Shown here one piece after another: positions 16,664 through 27,107 of a stretch of DNA of 64,000 nt. Source of the stretch: Dyadobacter flavalbus. Lineage in GTDB: Bacteria; Bacteroidota; Bacteroidia; Cytophagales; Spirosomataceae. Where the stretch lies: positions 678,119 to 742,118 of the forward strand of contig NZ_VBSN01000038.1 of the NCBI RefSeq assembly GCF_006149045.1, given 5' to 3'. Below the pieces are notes generated by a model that searched no databases, was not told the origin of the DNA, and was given only the letters and a program-made list of their open reading frames with translations. Within the stretch, counting starts at the first letter, position 1; each line of letters begins with the position of its first letter. A program made the position numbers and the translations under genes.

Positions 16664-17980
16664 ATGAATGATTTTATAGCTGCAAGGTCACAAATGGCGC
16701 TTTCGCTGGGATTTCACATCGTGTTTTCATGCATCGGAATGGTGATGCCGTTTTTCATGGCCGTTGCGCATTATATGTGGCTTAAAACCGACAGAGCCGT
16801 TTATAAAAATGTAACAAAGGCATGGAGCAAAGGCGTTGCGATTTTCTTCGCGACGGGTGCCGTCTCGGGAACCGTGTTGTCTTTTGAGCTCGGACTGTTA
16901 TGGCCGGAATTCATGAAACATGCCGGCCCGATCTTCGGCATGCCTTTCTCGCTGGAAGGAACCGCGTTTTTTATAGAAGCGATTGCGCTTGGTTTTTTTC
17001 TTTACGGCTGGGATCGTTTTAATAAATGGTTTCACTGGTTTACAGGCGTCATTGTGGGCGTAAGCGGACTGGCGTCAGGCATTCTGGTTGTCGCGGCAAA
17101 CGCATGGATGAACAGCCCGGCCGGTTTCGATTTTGCGGACGGCAAATACCTGAATATTGACCCGGTAAAAGCCATGTTCAATGACGCATGGTTTTCACAG
17201 GCACTGCATATGACGATCGCTGCGTTTGTCGCCACCGGCTTTGCCGTTGCAGGCATTCACGCGCTTATGATCCTGAAAGGAAAGAATGTACTTTTTCACA
17301 CACGGTCTTTTCAGATTGCAGCTATCTTCGGTTGTGCCGCCGCACTTGTACAGCCTTTCAGCGGGGATATTTCTGCAAAAGATGTTGCCAGAAGACAACC
17401 GGCGAAACTGGCGGCGATGGAGGCGCATTTCCATACCGAAAGATCTGCTTCGCTGATTGTCGGCGGGATTCCGGATGAGGAAAACAAGAAAGTTGACTAC
17501 GCACTGAAATTGCCGGGCTTTCTGAGTTTTCTTGCACACGGCGATTTTAAATCCGAGGTAAAAGGGCTTGATCAGATTCCCGCTGAAAACCACCCGCCTG
17601 TTGCCATTACGCATTACGCTTTCCAGATTATGGTCGGAATGGGTACGGCCATGATGCTGATTTCGGCACTGTACTTCACGGCATTATGGAAAAAGAAAAA
17701 ATGGCTTGAAAGCAAATGGCTGCTTCGGTTGTTCGTAGCAGCAACGCCGCTCGGGTTTATTGCCGTTGAAGCCGGCTGGACGGTGACGGAAGTCGGAAGG
17801 CAGCCGTGGATCATCAACGGAATCATGCGCACGGCGGATGCAGTAACGCCTATGCCGGGCATTGCGTACTCGTTTTATCTTTTTACGGCCGTTTACGTTT
17901 CCCTGGCCTGTGTGGTCGTATTCATGCTTTACAGGCAGATCAAAATGGTTGGAAAACTGTACGACAAACCGCAATCATAA
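16664..17980 (+). CDS. cydA: cytochrome bd ubiquinol oxidase subunit I
   Basis: This 438-residue integral membrane protein is the haem-bearing subunit of the bd-type terminal oxidase, which reduces oxygen with quinol electrons. It begins RSQMALSLGFHIVFSCIGMVMPF with the haem b595 ligand His18. The GRQPW and MRTADAVTPMP segments match CydA. It has the short quinol-binding loop, as in cyanide-insensitive (CioA-like) members, rather than the long E. coli form. cydB follows after 24 bases, so the two form an operon. No small CydX-like gene is seen between or after them. Confidence 0.97.
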   Translation: MNDFIAARSQMALSLGFHIVFSCIGMVMPFFMAVAHYMWLKTDRAVYKNVTKAWSKGVAIFFATGAVSGTVLSFELGLLWPEFMKHAGPIFGMPFSLEGTAFFIEAIALGFFLYGWDRFNKWFHWFTGVIVGVSGLASGILVVAANAWMNSPAGFDFADGKYLNIDPVKAMFNDAWFSQALHMTIAAFVATGFAVAGIHALMILKGKNVLFHTRSFQIAAIFGCAAALVQPFSGDISAKDVARRQPAKLAAMEAHFHTERSASLIVGGIPDEENKKVDYALKLPGFLSFLAHGDFKSEVKGLDQIPAENHPPVAITHYAFQIMVGMGTAMMLISALYFTALWKKKKWLESKWLLRLFVAATPLGFIAVEAGWTVTEVGRQPWIINGIMRTADAVTPMPGIAYSFYLFTAVYVSLACVVVFMLYRQIKMVGKLYDKPQS

Positions 17981-18004
17981 CCTTCACTATTTCTGAAACA
18001 GACC

Positions 18005-19027
18005 ATGCTTTACGTCGTTATCACTTTTCTATGGACGTCCATTCTGCTTTATCTGCTGCTTGGCGGCGCAGATTATGGTGCCGGAATTATTGAACTGTTC
18101 ACTTCCAGGAGAAACAAGGAAATTACACGCAAAACCTTGTATTCCGCCATTGGCCCGATCTGGGAAGCAAACCATATGTGGCTGATCATTGCCATTGTCA
18201 TTCTGTTCGTCGGGTTTCCGGTCATTTATTCCATGATGTCGGTTTATCTGCATATTCCGCTGACCATTATGTTATTAGGAATTATAGCAAGAGGAACTGC
18301 TTTTACATTCCGGCATTACGACGCAGTTGTTGACGACATGCAGCATATCTATAATACCATATTTGCCATTTCAAGTTTTATAACGCCTTTTTTTCTGGGT
18401 ATTATTGCCGGAAGCGCGGTTTCTGGGCACATTGATCCGAAAGCCGATACTTTCCTTTCTGCTTATATTTTCAGCTGGCTGCACTGGTTTGCGGTTGCGG
18501 TCGGACTGTTTACGGTTTCAATCTGCGGGTTTTTGGCGTCTGTTTATCTCATCGGAGAAGCGGACGATGACCAAAGCAGGCTGCGTTTTGCGCACAAGGC
18601 ACAGTTTTTCAATATAGCGGCCGTCATCTGCGGAATTCTTGTTTTTATAGCCGCTTATCTGGAGAACGTTCCGTTAATGGAATGGGTATTCGGGAACTGG
18701 GTCGGACGCATTGCCATTATTTCAGCAACACTTTCACTGGTCTGGATGTGGTATTTGTTATATCAGGGAAAAATAAAGTTACTGCGTGTATTGGCCGGCT
18801 TTCAGGTCACCATGATTTTACTGACCACGACTTACAGGCATTTCCCGAATATCGTTATTCTGAAAGGCGGCGGTTATCTTTCCCTGATGGAACATGCCGG
18901 GCAGGAAAAAACCATGCAGTCACTGGGTCTTGCCTTGCTGATCGGCAGCGTTTTTATTCTTCCGGCCCTGTTTTACCTGATTTACAGCTTTCAGAAAAAC
19001 CCGTTGAAATACAGCGAACGACATTAA
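18005..19027 (+). CDS. cydB: cytochrome bd ubiquinol oxidase subunit II
   Basis: This 340-residue polytopic membrane protein partners CydA. It begins MLYVVITFLWTSILLYLLLGGADYGAGIIEL, the conserved first helix with GADYGAG, and has GPIWEANHMWLIIAIVILFVGFP, another family hallmark. Its last four bases overlap the end of the convergent lipoprotein gene. Confidence 0.97.
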   Translation: MLYVVITFLWTSILLYLLLGGADYGAGIIELFTSRRNKEITRKTLYSAIGPIWEANHMWLIIAIVILFVGFPVIYSMMSVYLHIPLTIMLLGIIARGTAFTFRHYDAVVDDMQHIYNTIFAISSFITPFFLGIIAGSAVSGHIDPKADTFLSAYIFSWLHWFAVAVGLFTVSICGFLASVYLIGEADDDQSRLRFAHKAQFFNIAAVICGILVFIAAYLENVPLMEWVFGNWVGRIAIISATLSLVWMWYLLYQGKIKLLRVLAGFQVTMILLTTTYRHFPNIVILKGGGYLSLMEHAGQEKTMQSLGLALLIGSVFILPALFYLIYSFQKNPLKYSERH

Positions 19028-19857
19028 TTGAAAATCTGCCGTCGCCCGTTTTTATAAAAAGCCGCATGATCTTTGGCATCCGCATTTTCAGTTTCAGTGA
19101 CTAGCATTTTGAACGATGCAGGGTTTGCGCCTGCGATTGGATTTCCTTTGTAAAATACATTTTTATTATCCCGCGCATAGCCTTTTTCCAGCACGCTGAA
19201 TGATGCTGTGTCTGCGGATTTCACCGGTATGGTAACTGGCAGTGGCTCGGCAACGTCATGCGTCTGAACCTTTGAAAAGTAAATGTTCCGGGCATCTTTC
19301 GAGTATTCATGATCCAGGTTCCCGAAGGATTTTCCGTCGCTTCCGGTAATTTCAGTTTGCAGATAATATCCTCTGAATGCATCTTTGGCAAATCCGTATT
19401 CCAGCAGCCGGAAAGAACCGGCATCGCGCACGGGAAAACTTTTCCCATCATAAAACACCTTGCGGCTGTCTTTTGCATAATTACTTTCCAGGTACGAAAA
19501 TGTAAGCGGATCGGCATCGCTGATCACAGAAATGCGGTTATGCCGGACCGCGTAGTATTCCTGCCCTTTGCGGTACGTATTGCAATAGTATACATGGGCT
19601 TTGTCTCTGGCATAATGCTCGCTCAGTGCCGTAAAACTTTCCGAATCGCTGCCGGCAATGACTGCGTTCCGGTAAAATGCATGCCTGGAATCGACTGCAA
19701 AGAACTCATTAATCTCCTCTAAACTGCCATTCGGCACGGCTTCCAGCAATAAATTCTTGTAATACCACTGTCCGTTCTCTTTTTTATAAGATGATGAACC
19801 CGAACAACCGAAAAGGAACGCTGAAATACCCATGATGACAATCAATCTGAACTTCAC
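19024..19857 (-). CDS. DKNYY-repeat lipoprotein
   Basis: This 277-residue protein starts with a lipoprotein signal peptide (hydrophobic stretch ending FLFGCSG, so Cys18 would be lipidated). The rest is a series of imperfect repeats with the core Y-A/S-K/R-D-x-x-x-V-F/Y-Y (YARDKAHVYY, YAKDSRKVFYDG, YSKDARNIYFSK, YARDNKNVFYKG), the DKNYY pattern. Molecular function is unknown; members are envelope-associated. It converges on cydB with a four-base overlap of the two stop regions. Confidence 0.85.
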   Translation of the reverse strand: MKFRLIVIMGISAFLFGCSGSSSYKKENGQWYYKNLLLEAVPNGSLEEINEFFAVDSRHAFYRNAVIAGSDSESFTALSEHYARDKAHVYYCNTYRKGQEYYAVRHNRISVISDADPLTFSYLESNYAKDSRKVFYDGKSFPVRDAGSFRLLEYGFAKDAFRGYYLQTEITGSDGKSFGNLDHEYSKDARNIYFSKVQTHDVAEPLPVTIPVKSADTASFSVLEKGYARDNKNVFYKGNPIAGANPASFKMLVTETENADAKDHAAFYKNGRRQIFN

Positions 19858-20229
19858 AAGCAGGCGGTTTTTAGAAGAATGAACCGTTAACAGCTAGGTA
19901 ATAAAAAAATACAAAGACCAGCTCATAACTGATTGACAGCGCTTTATACTTATTCTTCAAGCTGAAAAGCACAATTTATCCGAGTTTGCTGAATTAAACA
20001 GATCGTAATTATCCACAGGCACATTTCAGTTATCTAATGCATATCAGCCGTGCTGCCTTGCCGGTGATTTGACAGCCTGACTTTCCCCTACTGACCTGCC
20101 TTAACCTTAAAATAACTGCACAAAGCCACTTGCACATTAGAAAATACCCGATTCCTGAATATTCTTCTATTTTGAATCACACTAAAAAAAGGCGTCGATA
20201 CGGTGCCGCACAACAAAGCACTATAGCCC
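19858..20229. other. intergenic region with no visible gene
   Basis: This 372-base gap lies between the divergent lipoprotein and LytTR regulator genes. It is AT-rich and should hold both promoters. I see no RNA gene, no coding frame of family likeness and no strong hairpin. Confidence 0.5.
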
Positions 20230-20979
20230 ATGATTAAAGTATTAATTGTTGATGACGAATTCAGAGCACGCAACGTGCTGCAGCATTATTTAAGCAATTA
20301 CATACCGGAAGTCAGTGAAATACGGCTTGCATCTTCAGTGGAGGAAGCAAAAAACATTTTACTTTCCTTCAACCCCGGAATCATTTTTCTGGACGTCGAA
20401 ATGCCGCATCAGAACGGGTTTGAGCTGCTGACAGCGCTTAAATCATTCACTTTCGACATCATTTTTACAACTGCGTATAACCAGTACGCCATTCAGGCCA
20501 TCCGTTTCAGCGCGCTGGATTATCTACTCAAACCTGTGGATCCCGATGAATTAAAAGAAGCCATTTACCGCCATATGACAAAACAAGAATCTGTAAGACA
20601 GAAACGCATGCTATACGATAATCTGGTAAGCAATATTGAGAAGAAAGACATCCGGGAATTCAGGCTGGCTGTTCCGTCGAGTGAAGGCGTTTTCTTTTTT
20701 ACCATCAACGAGATACTTCGCCTGGAAGCAGACCGGAACTACACGGTTATTCACCTGAAAGACAAAAGGCCTTTTGTTGCCAGCAAAACGCTCAAGCACT
20801 TTGAAGAAATGCTGGAACAGTTCAAATTCATACGCACGCATAAATCGCACCTTGTCAATCCCGACCACATCATACGGATCAGCAACAACAATGAATTCAT
20901 TATCATATCCGACGGATCGCGCGTCGAAATATCGCGCAGGAAAAAGGATGAAGTTCAGCAACATCTGAATATTCGCTGA
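20230..20979 (+). CDS. LytTR family response regulator
   Basis: This 249-residue protein has an N-terminal receiver domain (IVDDE at 6-10, phosphoacceptor Asp55 in IIFLDVEMPHQNGFELL, conserved Thr in IIFTTAYNQYAIQAI and Lys in DYLLKPVDP). The C-terminal LytTR DNA-binding domain contains ILRLEADRNYTVIHLKD and FIRTHKSHLVNPDHI. Such regulators are normally paired with a LytS-type histidine kinase; none is adjacent here, so it is an orphan within this window. Its targets cannot be read from context. Confidence 0.94.
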   Translation: MIKVLIVDDEFRARNVLQHYLSNYIPEVSEIRLASSVEEAKNILLSFNPGIIFLDVEMPHQNGFELLTALKSFTFDIIFTTAYNQYAIQAIRFSALDYLLKPVDPDELKEAIYRHMTKQESVRQKRMLYDNLVSNIEKKDIREFRLAVPSSEGVFFFTINEILRLEADRNYTVIHLKDKRPFVASKTLKHFEEMLEQFKFIRTHKSHLVNPDHIIRISNNNEFIIISDGSRVEISRRKKDEVQQHLNIR

Positions 20980-21150
20980 TTCCTGTTCGGACAATCCGTT
21001 CAGCTGAACAAGGCAATGATAACAGGCATTTACCGAATCTGTATGCGGAACGGTGCGGCCTGTTAAATTTTTCGGCTGTAAAGTTATTTGCCGCGTTTTG
21101 CTTTACTTTACATTCTTACGGGAAACCAGTAAAGATTTTCACTTTTTACC

Positions 21151-21938
<788 letters not shown>

Positions 21939-22242
21939 TTTTGATAAAACAGGAGAAATAGGAACAGAGTCTTTCCGGAACATCGGCGTGCAGATTTTCA
22001 TCTGGCAAAATCTTTTATTCAGCCGAAGGTTCCCGTTCTTTCAGCTTACAATACTACATTTTACAGAACATCCGGGTAATATTGTACCAACAGTATTGCC
22101 CGGCATTCTCTCCTGTTTCGTAAAGTATTTTCTTTAAGTTTGAAGTTCAGCAAGAAAACCTGTTGAAATATTAATTACCCTCGTAATTTTGCACATGCTT
22201 TGATCCACCATCCATTCAAAGCGACAGACAGTAATTATTTTC
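21939..22242. other. intergenic region upstream of lepA
   Basis: These 304 bases hold no recognisable gene. The only supported element is the lepA promoter at 22163-22191. Confidence 0.5.
22163..22191 (+). promoter_or_regulatory. putative lepA promoter
   Basis: TTG at 22163-22165 is followed after 18 bases by an exact TAATTTTG (22184-22191), matching the Bacteroidota -33/-7 form. It is about 50 bases before the lepA start. Confidence 0.65.
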
Positions 22243-24030
22243 ATGAAGAAAATCCGTAATTTTTGCATCATCGCCCATATTGACCATGGAAAAAGCACCC
22301 TTGCAGACCGCTTGCTTGAGTTTACCAAAACGGTAACCCAGCGGGAAATGCAGGCTCAGCTTCTGGACAATATGGATCTGGAACGGGAACGTGGCATCAC
22401 GATCAAAAGTCATGCGATCCAGATGAACTATATTTATAAAGGAGAAGAGTACATCCTGAACCTGATTGACACACCGGGGCATGTTGACTTTTCTTATGAA
22501 GTTTCCCGCTCCATTGCAGCCTGCGAAGGAGCTTTACTGCTCGTTGATGCATCTCAGGGCACTGAGGCACAGACTATCTCCAATTTGTACCTTGCAATTA
22601 ATCATGATCTTGTAATCATTCCGGTACTGAACAAAATAGATTTGCCGGGAGCAAGGCCGGAAGAGATCAAGGATGAAATGGTTGATCTGCTGGACTGTAC
22701 ACGAGAAGATATTATTCCGGCCAGCGGAAAGGAAGGCATCGGAATAGAAGCCATACTGAATGCCATTGTGGAACGTATCCCCGCTCCTGTCGGAGATCCG
22801 GCGGCTCCATTGCAGGCTTTGATTTTTGACTCGGTATTCAATTCATACAGAGGAATTGAGGTTATTTTCCGGGTGAAAAACGGAAGCATAAAAAAAGGGG
22901 ACCGTGTGAAGTTCATGGCAACCGGAAAAGAATACATCGCAGATGAAATCGGTACGCTGGGGTTACAGCAGATACCGAAACAGGTTGTAGAATGCGGCGA
23001 TGTGGGTTATCTTATTTCAGGTATAAAAGTAGCCAAAGAGGTAAAAGTAGGCGATACATTTACGCATATTGACAGACCTGCAAGTGAAGCAATTGTCGGA
23101 TTTTCCGAGGTTAAACCCATGGTTTTTGCCGGTATTTATCCGGTCGATACCAGTGAATTTGAAGAACTTCGCGAAGCCATGGAAAAGCTGCAGCTGAACG
23201 ACGCCGCCCTTGTCTGGGAACCGGAAACGTCAGCGGCACTGGGCTTCGGGTTCCGTTGCGGGTTTCTTGGCATGCTCCATATGGAAATCGTTCAGGAAAG
23301 GCTTGAACGTGAATTTGACATGACGGTGATTACAACCGTACCGTCGGTGCAGTTCCGTATTCTCAATACCAAGGACAAGCTGATGAACATCAGCGCACCG
23401 TCGGAAATGCCGGAACCGAACCATATCAAATGGATCGAGGAACCGTACATCAATGCGCAGATCATTACCAAATCCGATTACATCGGCCCGATCCTGAATC
23501 TTTGTATGGACAAAAGGGGCATTTTGAAAAATCAGGTTTACCTTACTTCTGAGCGCGTTGAACTGCAATTCCTGATTCCGCTTGCCGAAGTCGTGTTTGA
23601 CTTTTTTGACAAGCTGAAAACCATTTCACGCGGCTATGCTTCACTGGATTATGAACTTGCAGGTTATCAGGAATCCGATATGGTGAAACTGGACGTGATG
23701 CTGAACGGCGAGCCGGTAGATGCACTTTCGGCCATTGTACACCGCTCGAAATCATATGAATGGGGTAAAAAACTTTGCGAGAAGCTTCGCGAACTGATTC
23801 CCCGCCAGATGTTTGAAATCGCCATTCAGGCTGCGATCGGACAAAAGATCATTGCCCGTGAAACCGTGAAGGCCATGCGCAAGGATGTACTTGCAAAATG
23901 TTACGGCGGTGATATTTCCCGTAAACGCAAACTGCTGGAAAAACAGAAAAAAGGAAAGAAACGGATGCGTCAGGTCGGAAATGTAGAGATCCCGCAGGAG
24001 GCGTTCATGGCCGTTCTGAAGATCAACTAA
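22243..24030 (+). CDS. lepA: elongation factor 4 (LepA), back-translocating GTPase
   Basis: The protein has 595 residues, the normal length. The GTPase motifs are complete: [15 protein letters not shown] (P-loop), RERGITIKS (switch I), DTPGHVDF and NKIDLP. The C-terminal half has the LepA-specific region ending with [53 protein letters not shown]. It acts on the ribosome in the cytoplasm during stressed translation. Confidence 0.99.
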   Translation: MKKIRNFCIIAHIDHGKSTLADRLLEFTKTVTQREMQAQLLDNMDLERERGITIKSHAIQMNYIYKGEEYILNLIDTPGHVDFSYEVSRSIAACEGALLLVDASQGTEAQTISNLYLAINHDLVIIPVLNKIDLPGARPEEIKDEMVDLLDCTREDIIPASGKEGIGIEAILNAIVERIPAPVGDPAAPLQALIFDSVFNSYRGIEVIFRVKNGSIKKGDRVKFMATGKEYIADEIGTLGLQQIPKQVVECGDVGYLISGIKVAKEVKVGDTFTHIDRPASEAIVGFSEVKPMVFAGIYPVDTSEFEELREAMEKLQLNDAALVWEPETSAALGFGFRCGFLGMLHMEIVQERLEREFDMTVITTVPSVQFRILNTKDKLMNISAPSEMPEPNHIKWIEEPYINAQIITKSDYIGPILNLCMDKRGILKNQVYLTSERVELQFLIPLAEVVFDFFDKLKTISRGYASLDYELAGYQESDMVKLDVMLNGEPVDALSAIVHRSKSYEWGKKLCEKLRELIPRQMFEIAIQAAIGQKIIARETVKAMRKDVLAKCYGGDISRKRKLLEKQKKGKKRMRQVGNVEIPQEAFMAVLKIN

Positions 24031-24055
24031 AAACGGCTGAGGTTTAGAATTAATG

Positions 24056-24085
24056 ACAAAAGGGAGTGCAAAATTGGCCTTTTGT
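24056..24085 (+). terminator. possible weak terminator after lepA
   Basis: ACAAAAGG (24056-24063) can pair with CCTTTTGT (24078-24085) around a 14-base loop. The following sequence is only moderately T-rich and runs into the candidate promoter of the next gene. Confidence 0.4.
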
Positions 24086-24087
24086 TG

Positions 24088-24095
24088 TAATTTTG
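24088..24095 (+). promoter_or_regulatory. putative -7 element of the E2 gene
   Basis: TAATTTTG is an exact TAnnTTTG match 50 bases before the start of the dihydrolipoamide acetyltransferase gene. No TTG is found at the standard -33 distance. Confidence 0.4.
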
Positions 24096-24144
24096 ACTAA
24101 AATCTGAGTATAGACCAAGAAACTAAAATACCTTAACAAGCGAT

Positions 24145-25848
24145 ATGGCAGAAGTAATTCGTATGCCCAAAATGAGCGACACCATGGAAGAAGGTGTTAT
24201 CGCAGAATGGCACAAAAAAGTAGGTGATAAAATTAAATCCGGTGAAATAATCGCAGAAGTCGAGACTGATAAAGCGACGATGGACCTGGAATCTTATTAT
24301 GACGGTACACTTCTTTATATCGGCGTTAATAAAGGTGATGCTGTTCCCATCAATGGAATAATGGCGGTGGTTGGATCCGAAGGTGAAGATTACAAATCGC
24401 TTCTGGATGGCGGCAGCAACGGTGCGGCACAAAACGGTGCCAGTGCGGAAGCGCCTAAAGAAGAAGCCCAGCCATCCGCACCTGCTGTTGAAACGGTCAC
24501 GCCGGAGCCTGCAAAAAAACCTGCGCCATCGACTGAAAAAATCAATGCAGTAGTGGTGCGCATGCCAAAAATGAGTGATACCATGGAAGAAGGTACGCTG
24601 GTTTCATGGCAGAAAAAAGTAGGCGATAAAGTAAAATCCGGTGATATTCTGGCCGATGTTGAAACGGACAAAGCCACCATGGAACTGGAAGCATACGAAG
24701 ACGGAACACTGCTGTATACCGGAATCAAAGAAGGGGAAGCTGTTCCTGTGGATGCCATTATCGCTGTTATCGGTGAAGAAGGTGCAAATGTAGAAGCCTT
24801 GCTGGCACGTGAGAACGGAGAAGCAGGCGTTGAAAATATAGATGCTGCAGACGAAGGAAAACCTGCTGCGCAATCCGAAAATCAGGATGCATCTGCAGAT
24901 AAAAGTGTTTCTGTGGCTGATTCCGGCGACCGCATCAAGGCTTCTCCGCTTGCAAAGCGCCTTGCGGATGAAAAAGGGATTAACCTGAGCCAGGTTGAAG
25001 GAAGCGGCGATAACGGACGCATTGTAAAACGCGATGTGGACGAGTTCAAGCCTGCTGCGGCAGCCGCTGCTGCTAAAACGGAAGCTCCTGCGGCTGCTCC
25101 GGCGCCTGCTGCAAAAACGGCGGAAACGGCCGCTCCGGCTCCGGCTCCTGCTGTACCTGCAACGGGTGATTTTACCGATCTGCCTATTTCACAGATGCGT
25201 AAGACCATTGCCCGCAGACTGAGCGACAGCCTGTTTACAGCGCCTCATTTCTATGTAACGATGGAAATTGTTATGGACAAAGCAATGGCATTGCGCCCGC
25301 AGCTGAATGAAGTAAGCCCTGCCAAGATCTCGTTCAACGATATGGTGATCAAAGCGTGCGCTGTGGCCTTGAAACAACATCCCGCCGTTAACTCAGCATG
25401 GCTTGGAGACAAAATCAGAAGATATAACTATGTAAATATCGGTGTGGCCGTGGCCGTAGACGAAGGTTTGCTGGTTCCTGTCATCCGGGATGCTGACAAA
25501 AAAACGCTTTCCACTATTTCGGGCGAAGTAAAAGACCTGGCTGGCAAAGCAAAAGACAAAAAACTGCAGCCCAAGGACTGGGAAGGTAATACTTTCTCCA
25601 TTTCCAACCTCGGAATGTTCGGCGTTGACGAGTTTACCGCCATCATCAATCCGCCGGATTCCTGTATTCTTGCAATCGGCGCCATCAAGAAAGTCGCTGC
25701 TTTCAAGGAAGACGGAACGGTTTACCCGACAAATATCATGAAAGTAACCCTTTCTGCCGACCACCGCGTTGTGGATGGCGCACTCGGGGCCGCATTCCTG
25801 CAGACTGTGAAGAAATTGCTTGAAGAACCGATGAGCATGCTGGTTTAA
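24145..25848 (+). CDS. pdhC: pyruvate dehydrogenase complex dihydrolipoamide acetyltransferase (E2)
   Basis: This 567-residue protein transfers acetyl groups from lipoamide to CoA. It has two lipoyl domains with nearly identical motifs: ETDKATMDLE (lipoyl Lys43) and ETDKATMELE (Lys176). The peripheral subunit-binding domain follows at about 265-300 (KASPLAKRLADEKGINLSQVEGSG). A mobile linker of Ala/Pro/Lys covers about 303-340. The catalytic acetyltransferase domain ends with DHRVVDGALGAAFL (catalytic His540). The E1 genes are not in this window, so the complex is encoded in more than one place. Confidence 0.95.
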   Translation: MAEVIRMPKMSDTMEEGVIAEWHKKVGDKIKSGEIIAEVETDKATMDLESYYDGTLLYIGVNKGDAVPINGIMAVVGSEGEDYKSLLDGGSNGAAQNGASAEAPKEEAQPSAPAVETVTPEPAKKPAPSTEKINAVVVRMPKMSDTMEEGTLVSWQKKVGDKVKSGDILADVETDKATMELEAYEDGTLLYTGIKEGEAVPVDAIIAVIGEEGANVEALLARENGEAGVENIDAADEGKPAAQSENQDASADKSVSVADSGDRIKASPLAKRLADEKGINLSQVEGSGDNGRIVKRDVDEFKPAAAAAAAKTEAPAAAPAPAAKTAETAAPAPAPAVPATGDFTDLPISQMRKTIARRLSDSLFTAPHFYVTMEIVMDKAMALRPQLNEVSPAKISFNDMVIKACAVALKQHPAVNSAWLGDKIRRYNYVNIGVAVAVDEGLLVPVIRDADKKTLSTISGEVKDLAGKAKDKKLQPKDWEGNTFSISNLGMFGVDEFTAIINPPDSCILAIGAIKKVAAFKEDGTVYPTNIMKVTLSADHRVVDGALGAAFLQTVKKLLEEPMSMLV

Positions 25849-25906
25849 CAAACCGTTTTGAGGAAAACGAAAAGGTTATCCGGTTTATAAATAGATTAAA
25901 ATGTAC

Positions 25907-25939
25907 AAAGTGTCAGGTTTTAAAACCTGGCACTTTTGT
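25907..25939 (+). terminator. intrinsic terminator after the E2 gene
   Basis: AAAGTGTCAGGTTTT pairs with AAAACCTGGCACTTT across a near-zero loop with one G-T pair, followed by T residues. Confidence 0.85.
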
Positions 25940-25975
25940 TTTAAGTAAGCATTATCAAAAGTTCATTTGCTGCAT

Positions 25976-26473
25976 ATGATCCAGATTATACCCTTTCATA
26001 AAGATCTTCAGAATCAGATTGTTGATCTCATTCTCCATATACAGCAGATTGAATTTCAGATCCCGATTACTGCCGAGGATCAGCCGGACCTTTTTATAGT
26101 GGACGAGTTTTACCGCAAAAATGGCGGACAATTCTGGCTGGCTATTTATGAAGGCAAAGTTGTGGGAAGCATTGCTTTGATCAGGATCGGCAACAATGCC
26201 GGTGTAATCAGGAAAATGTTTGTTCAGAAAGAATTCCGCGGCAAGGAATTCCGGACTGCGCAGCTTCTGTTCGATACGCTTGAAGATTATTGTACAGCCT
26301 CCGGCATTCGCAACGTTTACCTCGGTACAATGGATAAACTGGGTGCTGCCATCCGGTTTTATGAAAAGAACGGATTTGAAATCATAAGTAAAGAAGCGTT
26401 GCCTGAAGATTTTCCGCTGATGCCGGTTGACAATGTTTTTTGCAGGTTGAAAATCAGGAAATTTCAGTCATAA
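25976..26473 (+). CDS. GNAT family N-acetyltransferase
   Basis: The protein has about 165 residues from the ATG at 25976; an ATG at 25967 would add three. The GNAT core is visible: FWLAIYEGKVVGSIALIRI (strands 2-4), GVIRKMFVQKEFRGKEF (the acetyl-CoA-binding V-x-K-x-F-V...R-G-x turn) and LGAAIRFYEKNGF near the end. The acyl acceptor is unknown. It lies between the E2 terminator and hslV, and reads toward hslV with 36 bases between. Confidence 0.88.
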   Translation: MIQIIPFHKDLQNQIVDLILHIQQIEFQIPITAEDQPDLFIVDEFYRKNGGQFWLAIYEGKVVGSIALIRIGNNAGVIRKMFVQKEFRGKEFRTAQLLFDTLEDYCTASGIRNVYLGTMDKLGAAIRFYEKNGFEIISKEALPEDFPLMPVDNVFCRLKIRKFQS

Positions 26474-26509
26474 ATTATTTTATCAAAGATTTAACCAAGA
26501 GCCAATTCA

Positions 26510-27049
26510 ATGGAAAAAATTCACGCTACGACCGTCCTGGGGGTTTTACATAACGGAGCCGTTTCACTGGGCGCAGATGGCCAGGCTACAATGGGAAATA
26601 CCGTTGCCAAAAGCAATGTCAAAAAAATCAGAACGCTGATGAACGGAAAAATCCTCGTCGGGTTTGCCGGTTCGACTGCGGATGCATTTACATTGCTTGA
26701 GAAATTTGAAGAAAAACTGAATGCATACAGCGGTAACATGAAACGCGCTGCCATTGAACTGGCGAAAGACTGGCGTACAGACCGCTACCTCCGAAAACTG
26801 GAAGCCATGATGATTACGGCAAGCAAGGATGAAATCCTGGTTATTTCGGGAACGGGCGATGTTCTGGAACCGGAAAACGGCATTGCATCAATCGGCTCGG
26901 GCGGCAATTATGCACTTTCTGCGGCTCAGGCGCTGAAAAAACATGCACCGCATTTATCCGCCGATGAAATGGTCCGTGAAGGCCTTACAATCGCAGCCGA
27001 CCTTTGCATTTACACCAACCACAATCTGGTGATCGAAAAAGTGCAGTAA
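26510..27049 (+). CDS. hslV: ATP-dependent protease proteolytic subunit HslV
   Basis: This 179-residue protein is the threonine-protease subunit of the HslVU complex, a bacterial relative of the proteasome. The nucleophile region is ATTVLGVLHNG; removal of the short N-terminal leader (MEKIHAT or similar) would expose the catalytic Thr. SLGADGQATMGNTVAKSNVKKIR and GSGGNYALSAAQAL are typical of the family. The ATPase gene hslU is not adjacent, unlike the common hslVU arrangement. Confidence 0.97.
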   Translation: MEKIHATTVLGVLHNGAVSLGADGQATMGNTVAKSNVKKIRTLMNGKILVGFAGSTADAFTLLEKFEEKLNAYSGNMKRAAIELAKDWRTDRYLRKLEAMMITASKDEILVISGTGDVLEPENGIASIGSGGNYALSAAQALKKHAPHLSADEMVREGLTIAADLCIYTNHNLVIEKVQ

Positions 27050-27058
27050 TTATAAAGA

Positions 27059-27107
27059 GCGTTGAACGGCAAACCGGCACATGCTTTTTGCTGTTTAACG
27101 CCCTTTT
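27059..27107. terminator. intrinsic terminator between convergent hslV and dacB
   Basis: The 14-base arms at 27059-27072 (GCGTTGAACGGCAA) and 27088-27101 pair with two G-T pairs, followed by CCTTTTT. It lies between the two stop codons. Confidence 0.75.
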
